DNA from: Planctomycetota bacterium
Lineage (GTDB): Bacteria > Planctomycetota > UBA1135 > GCA-002686595
Assembly (NCBI GenBank): GCA_029259675.1
Contig: JAJDES010000179.1
Location: 1-16,926 of the forward strand
Reading direction: 5' to 3'
Length of the DNA stretch: 16,926 nt
Shown: positions 1-6,408 of the stretch, in pieces
Layout: each line of letters opens with the position of its first letter
How positions within the stretch are numbered: the stretch's first letter is position 1
Program-made: the position numbers and the translations under genes
The notes under the pieces: generated by a model
Databases searched by the model: none
What the model was told of the DNA's origin: nothing
The model's input: only the letters and a program-made list of their open reading frames with translations

Positions 1-33
1 TTTCAGGCGCAAGGAGCGCTTCGGCCCGCGCAT
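1..33 (-). CDS. Probable sensor histidine kinase, N-terminal fragment (partial)
   Basis: Downstream of the response regulator on the same strand, an ATG at 31-33 is preceded by an AAGGGAG ribosome-binding site five bases away. It opens a frame reading MRGPKRSLRLK that runs off the left edge of the window. A short basic start ending in S-L-R-L-K, just before what would be the first membrane helix, is typical of the sensor kinases partnered with OmpR-family regulators, and kinase genes usually follow such regulators. An in-frame ATG at 55-57 would add eight residues but has a less well spaced ribosome-binding site. Only 11 codons are visible, so the kinase identity rests on gene order and not on a domain. 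Confidence 0.4.
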   Translation of the reverse strand, partial: MRGPKRSLRLK

Positions 34-109
34 CGTGGCTCCCTTGGGCCCTGCCATTTCCCTCATCCCCTATTTCTGGGCACTCGCGAACCCGTTTTGC
101 GCACCAGTT

Positions 110-805
110 CTAAAGCGCTTCTCCAACGGGCTCATGATCCACTCCGAAGCGGTAGCCGGAGCCGATGACCGTGTGGATCAAGGGCGTATCGAAGCTCTTG
201 TCAATTTTGCGGCGCAAGCTGGAGATGTAGACGTCCACCACGTTACTGGTGGGTTCGTAGCGTATATCCCACACGCTTTCGATAATTGCCGTGCGCGAGA
301 GCACGCGATCGGGATTGCGCATCAGGTATTCCAGCAAGGCAAATTCGCGCGCCGAAAGGCGTATGCGCTCTTGGCCGCGAGTTGCCTTGCGCTTGCTTAG
401 GTCCAGCACGAGGTCCGCGTGCTCCAAGCGCGATGATCCCGAAGACGAAGAGCGGCGGAAGAGGGCGCGAATGCGTGCCACCAATTCGGCGAACTCGAAC
501 GGCTTGGTCAAGTAGTCGTCGGCTCCCGCATCGAGTCCGGTGACTTTTTGCTCCGTCTTGCCCAGGGCGGTCAGCATCAAGATCGGGGTGGCGACACCAC
601 GGCGACGCAAATTCCTACAGACAATGACGCCGTCGCGATCGGGCAGCATCAAGTCCAGCACGATGGCCTGGTAGTCTTCGGAAGCCCCCAATTCTTCGCC
701 TTCAATACCGGTGTGACACAGATCTACGTTGTAGCCCTGCTCACCCAGTCCCTTGGCGATGACGGTGGCGATCTTGGGATTGTCTTCTATTACGAGGATA
801 CGCAT
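110..805 (-). CDS. OmpR/PhoB-family two-component response regulator
   Basis: A 231-residue DNA-binding response regulator, the usual length for the family. The receiver domain (about residues 1-115) has the acidic pair E7-D8, the phospho-acceptor D51 (in VLDLMLPDRDG), T79 and the conserved K101 of LTKPF. The C-terminal winged helix (about 128-222) ends in the recognition-helix and wing pattern NVVDVYISSLRRKID...TVIGSGYRF. All phosphorylation residues are present, so it should be active. The receiver resembles the CusR/MprA/QseB-like group, but the signal cannot be deduced. The ribosome-binding site before ATG is weak. It is divergent from the exported PRC-barrel gene at 1100, with 294 bases between them that hold candidate regulator boxes. 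It is probably co-transcribed with the kinase fragment at the window edge. Confidence 0.95.
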   Translation of the reverse strand: MRILVIEDNPKIATVIAKGLGEQGYNVDLCHTGIEGEELGASEDYQAIVLDLMLPDRDGVIVCRNLRRRGVATPILMLTALGKTEQKVTGLDAGADDYLTKPFEFAELVARIRALFRRSSSSGSSRLEHADLVLDLSKRKATRGQERIRLSAREFALLEYLMRNPDRVLSRTAIIESVWDIRYEPTSNVVDVYISSLRRKIDKSFDTPLIHTVIGSGYRFGVDHEPVGEAL

Positions 806-1099
806 GTTTCTGGTGACGTGCTCCGTTGGGACATCCTGGGAGGATTGATCCGAGGCGGCAACCTTGTGGGCCCATAGTAAGGCATGGCAGCGCCAAATGG
901 TGCATTTGGGGGCCTCGGCGCATGGGAAGCGGGTCCGGTTCCCGCAGGCCGATATTGCACCGGTCCAGTTCCAGCTACAGGAATTTGGGAAGTGAAGTCA
1001 TTTTCACTCCGGATTCACGGCTGCCTCAGGGGCTAGGACTATTGTTCTTTGAAAGAGTTCGAGTTCGTTCCTTACCCGACTCGTGACAAGGAGTTTGCC
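806..1099. promoter_or_regulatory. Divergent promoter region between response regulator and PRC-barrel gene
   Basis: A 294-base noncoding stretch between two divergent genes. Short frames crossing it look like chance. The left part shows no clear element. The right part (991-1018) carries the AGTGAA/TTCACT dyad and TTCAC direct repeats annotated separately. No convincing -35/-10 pair was found, although GACTAT at 1037-1042 lies 17 bases after TTCACG at 1014-1019 and could be a weak activator-dependent promoter. Confidence 0.55.
991..1018 (+). promoter_or_regulatory. Candidate response-regulator binding site (11-bp-spaced TTCAC repeats plus dyad)
   Basis: TTCAC occurs at 1003-1007 and again at 1014-1018, a centre-to-centre spacing of 11 bp, one DNA turn. 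OmpR/PhoB-family dimers characteristically bind such direct repeats. The first copy also forms a dyad, AGTGAA (991-996) with TTCACT (1003-1008), separated by six bases. The site is about 80 bases upstream of the GTG start of the PRC-barrel gene and about 190 bases upstream of the response-regulator start, so it could serve either promoter. The match is by eye; binding is inferred. Confidence 0.4.
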
Positions 1100-2572
1100 G
1101 TGAGCTTTTCAAAAACCAGCTATTTCTTTCTCACACTAAGTCTCAGTTTGCACTCGTCCCACGCGCTGGCCTTGCCTTCGCAAGTGGCGAGTGCCACCGG
1201 CGCGAAAGCGCAGTTGGGCAAGCTGCAGGCGACGCAGGACTCGCCGAATCAGGACACGGTTAGGCAAGTGGCGTTGCATGCAGTGCGGAGCGGGCATGCT
1301 GACAGGAGTGGTTCGGTTCAATCAGATCCACGCGCGTCAAGCGCCTTGAACGGTGCGAACGAGAACGAGATTGCATTGGGCGCCGAGCCGGATGCCGGGC
1401 ACAACAAGAATGCAAACTCCAATGAGGCCGATAATGACGGTTCAGCCGAAAGCGCGCGACGCCGTGTTGTCACCGCGTCTTCGCTCCTGGGGCAAGACCT
1501 GTTTCCATTGGATTCCTCAATTCAACTAGGACGCGTCAATGACCTCGTGTTCGACGCCAACCGAGGGGTTGGAATGGTCGCCGTTGTTGCTGTCGGGGCG
1601 GCCGACCTTGACCGCGTCAACCGTCTTGAATTGCCGCCGATGGTCGGGGTGCCCATGGGGCGTTTGGAATATGTCGACGGCCAATTGAAGCTCAACGCTT
1701 CGCTTGAGGAGTGGAAGAGCGCTCCCGCATTCGCACCGGGAACGTGGGGCCCTTCGGGGCGTAGCGACTGGCTCTTGGCTGTCGAAAACGCGTTTGGTTC
1801 CGCTCTGGTTCCTTCGGAATTGCCCAAGAGCTCGGGACTGGATCCCTATCAGGAACTTTTTGATCGCCAGGCCCCGGTTTGGATTGAGGGTCGTGTGTCC
1901 GGTTTGGAGCGTCAAGAATTGGCCGGTGGATTGACCCACGCATTGGTGGCCACCATGGATGGCGCGGCTGCAGAGCGCGTCCTGCTCGGACCCGAGTGGT
2001 TCCTCCAAAAGCGCCGAACGCTGTTAGCCGTCGGCGACGAGGTTGTCTTCCAAGCCGTGCCGAGTCGGGATGCGGGAGAGATGCTTTGGATTGCTCGCGA
2101 AGTGGCCGTGCGCGAGTCGGATTTCCGCCTGCGCGATGAGCGCGGAAGGCCCTTGTGGCAATTGGAACCTGCGCACTGTGGCGAGCCGAAATGGGCGCCG
2201 TACTTCTTGGCGGAGTTGCAACGAGCTCAGGTGTATGGCTTGGACGGACGCTTTGGCCAACTGCATGACATCTACCTGGAGCTGCGCGATTGCACCATTG
2301 TTTTTGCCGAGGTTGCAGCTTCGGCCAAGGATTCCGCGATGGCCTTGAATGTGGACGGTGACAATTCACCTTGGCTCTTGCCCTGGGAAGCCATGCGTCT
2401 GCACAACCGCCGCGATTTCTCAATACCTGAAGATCGAACTCGTCTTAGCGCGGCGCCGCGCTTGGCCTCTGCTAAGGATTTGACCTGTGCGGACGTTCGC
2501 GCGCGCGTGTTCGCGTTCTTTGGCCGTTCAGCCCCGGACTACGACCAATTGCATTGGATGGTGCGGAACTAG
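1100..2572 (+). CDS. Exported protein with two PRC-barrel-like domains
   Basis: The chosen start is GTG at 1100, with AAGGAG at 1088-1093 spaced six bases; it places a signal peptide (about residues 1-24, cleavage after the A-L-A of SSHALA) at the N-terminus. The mature protein (490 residues with signal) has a low-complexity Asn/Ala/Asp-rich linker (about 75-120). A PRC-barrel-like segment follows at about 124-211, with the family pattern SSLLGQDL...LGRVNDLVFD and an end like L-N-A-S-L-E-E-W. A central beta-rich region (about 256-355) comes next, and a second PRC-barrel-like segment lies at about 367-455 (AQVYGLDGRFGQLHDIYLEL). PRC barrels are ligand- or protein-binding folds in RNA maturation, photosynthetic reaction centres and envelope-stress proteins; no catalytic motif is seen. 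An in-frame ATG at 1049 would bury the signal peptide and lacks a ribosome-binding site. Its position opposite a two-component system suggests it is a target or accessory of that system. Confidence 0.85.
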   Translation: MSFSKTSYFFLTLSLSLHSSHALALPSQVASATGAKAQLGKLQATQDSPNQDTVRQVALHAVRSGHADRSGSVQSDPRASSALNGANENEIALGAEPDAGHNKNANSNEADNDGSAESARRRVVTASSLLGQDLFPLDSSIQLGRVNDLVFDANRGVGMVAVVAVGAADLDRVNRLELPPMVGVPMGRLEYVDGQLKLNASLEEWKSAPAFAPGTWGPSGRSDWLLAVENAFGSALVPSELPKSSGLDPYQELFDRQAPVWIEGRVSGLERQELAGGLTHALVATMDGAAAERVLLGPEWFLQKRRTLLAVGDEVVFQAVPSRDAGEMLWIAREVAVRESDFRLRDERGRPLWQLEPAHCGEPKWAPYFLAELQRAQVYGLDGRFGQLHDIYLELRDCTIVFAEVAASAKDSAMALNVDGDNSPWLLPWEAMRLHNRRDFSIPEDRTRLSAAPRLASAKDLTCADVRARVFAFFGRSAPDYDQLHWMVRN

Positions 2573-2622
2573 ATTCCCGCTCCACACCGCACAGCGTGCT
2601 GCGATGTTCGCAGTAGCTGTCT

Positions 2623-2652
2623 TGCACAGTGCTCCCCCCCCTGAGCTGTGCA
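2623..2652 (+). other. Hairpin with C8 loop in the 3' untranslated region
   Basis: TGCACAG (2623-2629) can pair with CTGTGCA (2646-2652). The loop contains a run of eight C (2634-2641). It lies 51 bases after the PRC-barrel stop codon and 12 bases before the main terminator stem. There is no T-tract, so it is more likely an RNA-stabilising or accessory structure than a terminator. Confidence 0.35.
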
Positions 2653-2663
2653 GGAACACTCTC

Positions 2664-2729
2664 GCCCTCTTCTGACTTCCGGTATCCGACCCCTCTCTGG
2701 ATCTGGAAGTCGGGAGAGGGCACTTTTAT
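2664..2729 (+). terminator. Strong rho-independent terminator after the PRC-barrel gene
   Basis: Bases 2664-2680 pair with 2705-2721 over 17 consecutive positions, 15 Watson-Crick and two G-U. The top can be extended by ATCC (2684-2687) with GGAT (2699-2702). The stem is followed directly by ACTTTTATT. It is oriented for plus-strand transcription and lies 92 bases past the stop codon at 2572. On the minus strand the T-tract is absent. Confidence 0.85.
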
Positions 2730-2977
2730 TGTGGAGCAGGCGGTTGCGAATCCTTACCTAACAAGCCGGTCTTGGGGCAGCCACGGCCGAGTTTGGGCCT
2801 GGGATGCGTCGGCGCATCGGCCTCAAGCTGAACCCGACCCAAATTTCTTGGCGCTTCCTCCGCGCGCGCTACAGCTGGGCTTCCCAATCTTGCGATAGGC
2901 CTAATCTTGCGATAGGCGCAGTGGCGGGCCTCGGGTCAGCTGCGTTCGACTTTCACAGGTCCCATGGGAGCAATGGA
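2730..2977. other. Intergenic region with a 17-bp tandem duplication
   Basis: No supported gene. A frame open from 2804 is in phase with the next gene, but its N-terminal 58 residues have no domain-like composition or ribosome-binding site and are treated as untranslated leader. The region holds a two-copy direct repeat (2886-2917). No clear promoter hexamers were identified. Confidence 0.5.
2886..2917 (+). repeat. Two-copy tandem repeat, 17-bp period
   Basis: The 15-mer AATCTTGCGATAGGC occurs at 2886-2900 and again, identically, at 2903-2917, separated by CT. It lies 61 bases upstream of the TTG start at 2978. It could be a slippage duplication or a duplicated operator. Confidence 0.8.
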
Positions 2978-3463
2978 TTGAGCAAGTGGTTTCTATTCTT
3001 GGTTGGCCTACTGATCGCAACCATCGCGGTGCGCAAGGTCGTGGAGGGTCTTCGTTCCGATGAGACACGGATCGAAATCTTGATTGAAGAAGCGATTGAC
3101 GGATTCAATCGCACACGCTTGTCGCCGGCAATCGAACCGCTCGCCACAAATTGGCGCGACGAGAGTTCGGGCCTGGGTCGCGAGGATTTGAAGGGCGCCT
3201 TGATCAATATGTTTTTCACGGCTATTGATCCCGATACCAAGGCTTTTCGTTATCGCCTGGAGGCCACCAAGCTCGAAGTTTCCGTGACTGCAGAAGAAAG
3301 CGCCGAGTTGAACCTCACGCTGGAACTTTATGAGGTTGCGGCCGGCAGCGAAGAACTCACTTGGCTCTTCGATGTGCAAAGTGAATTGGCCTTGAATTCA
3401 GATGGTTGGCGAATTCAACGTTCCACTTGGCAAAGCCGTGAGGGCGGCATTCCCGGTAAGTAG
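2978..3463 (+). CDS. Small membrane-anchored protein, possibly NTF2-like
   Basis: The likely start is TTG at 2978, preceded by GGGAG (2966-2970) at seven bases. It gives a 161-residue protein that begins with a membrane anchor or uncleaved signal (about residues 4-18, WFLFLVGLLIATIAV). The rest is soluble: a helical part (about 28-85) containing RIEILIEEAIDGFN and LKGALINMF, then alternating beta strands (about 89-152) ending in DGWRIQRSTWQ. A helical cap followed by curved-sheet strands and a final D-G-W-R-I strand resembles the NTF2/SnoaL-like fold, often found exported with no catalytic role known. I cannot assign a function. An ATG at 2804 in the same frame would give 219 residues but puts the hydrophobic segment internally. 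The gene is convergent with the AI-2E gene and 97 bases from it. Confidence 0.65.
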   Translation: MSKWFLFLVGLLIATIAVRKVVEGLRSDETRIEILIEEAIDGFNRTRLSPAIEPLATNWRDESSGLGREDLKGALINMFFTAIDPDTKAFRYRLEATKLEVSVTAEESAELNLTLELYEVAAGSEELTWLFDVQSELALNSDGWRIQRSTWQSREGGIPGK

Positions 3464-3528
3464 CCGAGCGAGCGCGGCGGCGTGAAATCCAATCCGTGCC
3501 CGGGCCGGGGGCCATTAGTCCGCCCGAA

Positions 3529-3556
3529 GTAAGCGCTTGCCAGTGCAAGCGCTTGC
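3529..3556. terminator. Hairpin between convergent genes, possible bidirectional terminator
   Basis: AAGCGCTTGC (3531-3540) and GCAAGCGCTT (3545-3554) form a perfect 10-bp stem with the loop CAGT, extendable by a G-U and a G-C pair to 3529/3556. It sits just past the stop codon of the minus-strand AI-2E gene (3560) and 66 bases after the plus-strand stop. Neither side has a T-tract, so intrinsic termination would be weak. The two arms also read as a direct repeat of AAGCGCTTGCCA with a 16-bp period. Confidence 0.45.
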
Positions 3557-3559
3557 CAC

Positions 3560-5107
3560 TCACCCGGCCCTGTTTTGGCGGCGGGCGGGATCGTTCTCAG
3601 GCACGGGTTTCTTGCGTTTGCGACCGCGTCGCAGGGCTTCTTTTGGGGGCCCGCTGGAAAGCATCACGGCTATCGGTCGCGTGTTCTCCTGGCTGGCGAG
3701 GATGATTTGAATCGCAGCGGTAAGAGGCACGGCTAGGAAGGTTCCCACGACTCCCCACAGTCCAGCCCAAACCACGACTGAAACGATGATCACCAGTGGC
3801 GAGAGATTTAGTTCGCGCCCCAGAATCTTCGGCTCAATGAAACTGCCCAGGGTCAAGTTCACGGCCAAGTACGTGACAACGACGATGGCCGCTTTGCCCC
3901 AGTGTGGGTCCACCGCCAGTGCGGTGATGGTTGGCAAAGAACCGGCCATGATGCTGCCGAAGGTGGGGATGTAGTTCAGCAGGAAGGTCAAAAAGCCAAA
4001 CAGCAGGGCATACGGGATTTGAAGTGAGACCAAAACCGCGTAGCAAAGGGCCCCCGTGGCAATGGACGTGACGGTCTTGACGCCCAAGTAGCGTTGAATC
4101 CCGCGCGCGATGGTGTCCAGGACGCGCGCTGTATCCGCTTGTTTGGAACCGGCGATGGCCAGGATTTTGCGCCTGAAGACGGCCTGTTCGGCAAAAATGA
4201 ACAGCATGTAGATGAACACCAAAAGACCGCCCTTGGTGAAATCAAAGCCGCTGCCAATCACGCCCGCTGCGAAATCCTTCAATTGAGTTTCGCGCAGGGT
4301 TTCGGTGACGTATTCGACAACTTCGGTCGGCAGCGAAGTTGATGAGCGCATGCGCTCGTTGATGCGCTCGACGACGCCGTCCCAGCCGCCGACATCGCGT
4401 CCCAACTGCTCCTGCTCGCCTAGAACGCGATCCAGAACGCCCTCGTCCGATTCGCTTGCGCTGCTGTCTTCCGCTTCCGAGTCGCCTTGCTCGGTACCCG
4501 TGGCGTTCGCCAGCTCTTCGCCCGTTAGGGTCTCTCCGTCTTCGGAGTCCAGCGCCGGCTGCTCGCTTGCCTCGCTGTCTTCCGCCGAATCCATTCCCGC
4601 AAGCTGATCGCTGCCCGACTCAGTTTGAGCCCCCTCTGCTTTCTGGGCCGATTGCGATTCGCTGTCAACTCCGTTCGGGTCGGTTTCTGAATCCCCGCTT
4701 TGATTGAGTTCACCACCGCCGGGCAATTCCAGCTGGGGTCTTGCGGGCTGCACCACAACCACCGCGGGCGGGACCGATTGGGTGCGGCCATTCGAGCCGC
4801 CGACTGGAACCGTAATTCGCGGCGCCTTGGGGTCGCCGAGGAACGACGTAATTCCGCTCTGGAGCAGGATGCCCAGCTGAAACATGCCTCCGAAGAGGAG
4901 GGTCGTCAGGAAAATCACCGTGAAAGCCGGCGGAATCTTCCAGCGCGCGAGGGAGCGCACGACCGGTTGGAGCATGCTGGCCAGCAGCAGAGCAATGACC
5001 AGCGGCTGCAGGATCCCGGCGCCCACGTGCAGCACCCAGCCGACCAAAATGGTGGTCAGGGTGCCCAACATGAATACCACTGCGCGTGAGGAGGTGGGCA
5101 TGGGCAT
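3560..5107 (-). CDS. AI-2E family (UPF0118) transporter with large acidic insert
   Basis: An integral membrane protein of the AI-2E/UPF0118 family (YdiK, YhhT, TqsA group), thought to export small molecules or ions. From the ATG at 5105-5107 it is 515 residues. Membrane helices lie at about 8-29, 30-48 and 60-83, then about 293-310, 345-400 and 405-470. Family signatures are NYIPTFGSIMAGSLP (about 378-392) and EPKILGRELNLSPLVII near 425-441, followed by W-G-V-V-G-T-F-L-A-V-P-L. Usual members have about 350 residues. The excess is mostly an Asp/Glu/Ser/Gln-rich segment at about 105-225, absent from typical members. The C-terminus is basic (RRGRKRKKP). The start is uncertain: in-frame ATGs at 5168-5170 and 5237-5239 would lengthen it, but the family begins close to helix 1. 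It is divergent from the DyP peroxidase gene. Confidence 0.9.
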   Translation of the reverse strand: MPMPTSSRAVVFMLGTLTTILVGWVLHVGAGILQPLVIALLLASMLQPVVRSLARWKIPPAFTVIFLTTLLFGGMFQLGILLQSGITSFLGDPKAPRITVPVGGSNGRTQSVPPAVVVVQPARPQLELPGGGELNQSGDSETDPNGVDSESQSAQKAEGAQTESGSDQLAGMDSAEDSEASEQPALDSEDGETLTGEELANATGTEQGDSEAEDSSASESDEGVLDRVLGEQEQLGRDVGGWDGVVERINERMRSSTSLPTEVVEYVTETLRETQLKDFAAGVIGSGFDFTKGGLLVFIYMLFIFAEQAVFRRKILAIAGSKQADTARVLDTIARGIQRYLGVKTVTSIATGALCYAVLVSLQIPYALLFGFLTFLLNYIPTFGSIMAGSLPTITALAVDPHWGKAAIVVVTYLAVNLTLGSFIEPKILGRELNLSPLVIIVSVVVWAGLWGVVGTFLAVPLTAAIQIILASQENTRPIAVMLSSGPPKEALRRGRKRKKPVPENDPARRQNRAG

Positions 5108-5322
5108 CAGCTTAATGCCTCGCCCTGGAAATTTCCCAGCGGCTGTGCGGACTCTCTTTCGGGGGGACATGATCCTGCAGTTTTTGCAATCGCCAATCTC
5201 GGGCCGACTTCGGCCCCATACGAAGCATGCTGCCCCCATGGGAGCGCGTAGATTGCTTTTGGCGGCTACAATCCGCCGCCCCCGGGCCGAAGCGCGCTCG
5301 ATTCACCAGCTCGAAAGACCCT
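5108..5322. promoter_or_regulatory. Divergent promoter region between AI-2E and DyP genes
   Basis: It contains the presumed promoters of both genes. TACAAT at 5267-5272, a five-of-six match to the -10 consensus, sits inside a dyad of GGCGG (5261-5265) and CCGCC (5273-5277). This would start a transcript about 45 bases before the peroxidase ATG. No good -35 hexamer lies at the standard distance, so an activator or an alternative sigma factor may be involved. Confidence 0.35.
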
Positions 5323-6246
5323 ATGTCGACCCCCCAAAACGGATTGCTCTGGGATGCCAGCGCCGCTCCAACTTTCCTCATCCTGGATGCCATCGATCCC
5401 AAGACGTCGGTGGCGGCCGCCAAGACCTTAATGACCGAGCTGGATGCCCAAATCGCTGAGGTTGCGGCGCGCGGGGCCGGGGAAAAGCTGGCCTGCAATG
5501 TCGGTTTCGGAGCGGAGTTTTGGTCGCAATTGATGCCGGACGAGGCGCCGCGTGAGTTGAGTCCCTTCGAGGCAATCAAGGGCACGGGGGGAAGCGCACC
5601 GCAGACCGGCGGCGACCTATTGCTGCACATCGCGTGCGATCGGCGCGACATGTCCTACGAACTCGCCCAGCGCTTGCGCGGAATCCTCGGGGACGCCTTT
5701 GCAATTCAGCTCGATGTGAGCGGCTTCCGCTATTTCGATAGCCGCGATCTGACTGGCTTTATCGACGGCACCGCAAATCCCGATCCGGAAGAGCGCGGGG
5801 AAGTCGTGTTGATTGGTGATGAGGATTCAAGCTTCGCCGGAGGCAGCTACGCCCTCGCTCAGCGCTACGTTCACAACATGGCCTATTGGTCGCGTCTCAG
5901 CCCTGAGGAGCAGGAGCGCGCCATCGGCCGCAAGTTGGAGGACGGCGAGGAATTGACCGGCGATGACTTGCCGGAAACCGCCCACAAAAGTCGCGTTGAA
6001 ATTGAGGAAGACGGTCACGAGCTGAAGATCATGCGAGTCAGCTCGCCCTATGGAGATATGAGCGAAGCCGGACTCTTCTTTTTGGCCTTTTGCAAAACCC
6101 CGAGCACTTTCAAGCGCATGCTCGAGCGCATGTTCGGCACCAGCGGCGACGGGCTTTCGGATCGCTTGCAGGATTTTACGCGCGCGGAATCGGGCGCAAT
6201 CTTTTTCATTCCCGCAAAGGATTACTTCTCGACATCAGAGGAGTAA
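5323..6246 (+). CDS. DyP-type heme peroxidase, cytoplasmic class (YfeX-like)
   Basis: A 307-residue dye-decolorizing peroxidase, the usual length for the cytoplasmic bacterial class. The hallmark GxxDG motif is GFIDGTANP, with catalytic Asp148. The proximal heme ligand is His221 (ETAHKSRV) and the distal Arg is Arg238 (IMRVSSPYGD). The C-terminal pattern GLFFLAFCKTP...MLERMFG...GAIFFIPAKDYF is also characteristic. All heme-site residues are present, so it should be an active H2O2-dependent peroxidase. There is no signal peptide or Tat motif, so it acts in the cytoplasm unless packaged in an encapsulin, and no encapsulin gene or targeting tail is seen here. The ATG at 5323 (GAAAG upstream, weak) starts the conserved region; the longer frame from 5227 adds an uncharacteristic N-terminus. 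Confidence 0.93.
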   Translation: MSTPQNGLLWDASAAPTFLILDAIDPKTSVAAAKTLMTELDAQIAEVAARGAGEKLACNVGFGAEFWSQLMPDEAPRELSPFEAIKGTGGSAPQTGGDLLLHIACDRRDMSYELAQRLRGILGDAFAIQLDVSGFRYFDSRDLTGFIDGTANPDPEERGEVVLIGDEDSSFAGGSYALAQRYVHNMAYWSRLSPEEQERAIGRKLEDGEELTGDDLPETAHKSRVEIEEDGHELKIMRVSSPYGDMSEAGLFFLAFCKTPSTFKRMLERMFGTSGDGLSDRLQDFTRAESGAIFFIPAKDYFSTSEE

Positions 6247-6249
6247 TCG

Positions 6250-6273
6250 GGGACAGGTCTCAAAGACCTGCCC
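6250..6273 (+). terminator. Hairpin directly after DyP stop codon
   Basis: CAGGTCT (6254-6260) and AGACCTG (6264-6270) form a 7-bp stem with loop CAA. It is extended past a bulged A by GGG/CCC to 6250/6273. It begins three bases after the TAA stop. There is no T-tract on either strand, so it is a probable transcript end or 3'-protecting structure. Confidence 0.5.
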
Positions 6274-6361
6274 GAAATTCAGCCCACACATTGGCCCGGC
6301 AAGTATCTCTGTGAGTTGACCGGGAGTGGCTGTAGACCACTAAAGCTTTACTCAGCGCCCA

Positions 6362-6389
6362 ATCGCTTAGCCTGCAAACGGGCTGCGAT
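6362..6389 (-). terminator. Hairpin after the kinase gene, possible end of the minus-strand cluster
   Basis: On the minus strand ATCGCAGCC pairs with GGCT and GCGAT around an 8-base loop, giving nine pairs with a two-base bulge (6367-6368). It lies 19 bases past the kinase stop codon (6409). There is no T-tract, so it may be rho-assisted or only a 3'-end structure. Confidence 0.4.
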
Positions 6390-6408
6390 CAAGCTGCGCC
6401 TGCAGGGC

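Noticed and set aside
1049..1099. Upstream ATG for the PRC-barrel protein
   Set aside because: It adds 17 charged residues ahead of the signal peptide and lacks a ribosome-binding site. The GTG at 1100 has AAGGAG.
2804..2977. In-frame N-terminal extension (from an ATG at 2804) of the small membrane protein
   Set aside because: No ribosome-binding site, atypical composition, contains the tandem repeat, and would place the hydrophobic anchor internally. The TTG at 2978 has a well-spaced GGGAG.
5227..5322. N-terminal extension of the DyP peroxidase
   Set aside because: The added 32 residues resemble no DyP N-terminus and cover the presumed promoter. The conserved region starts at the ATG at 5323.
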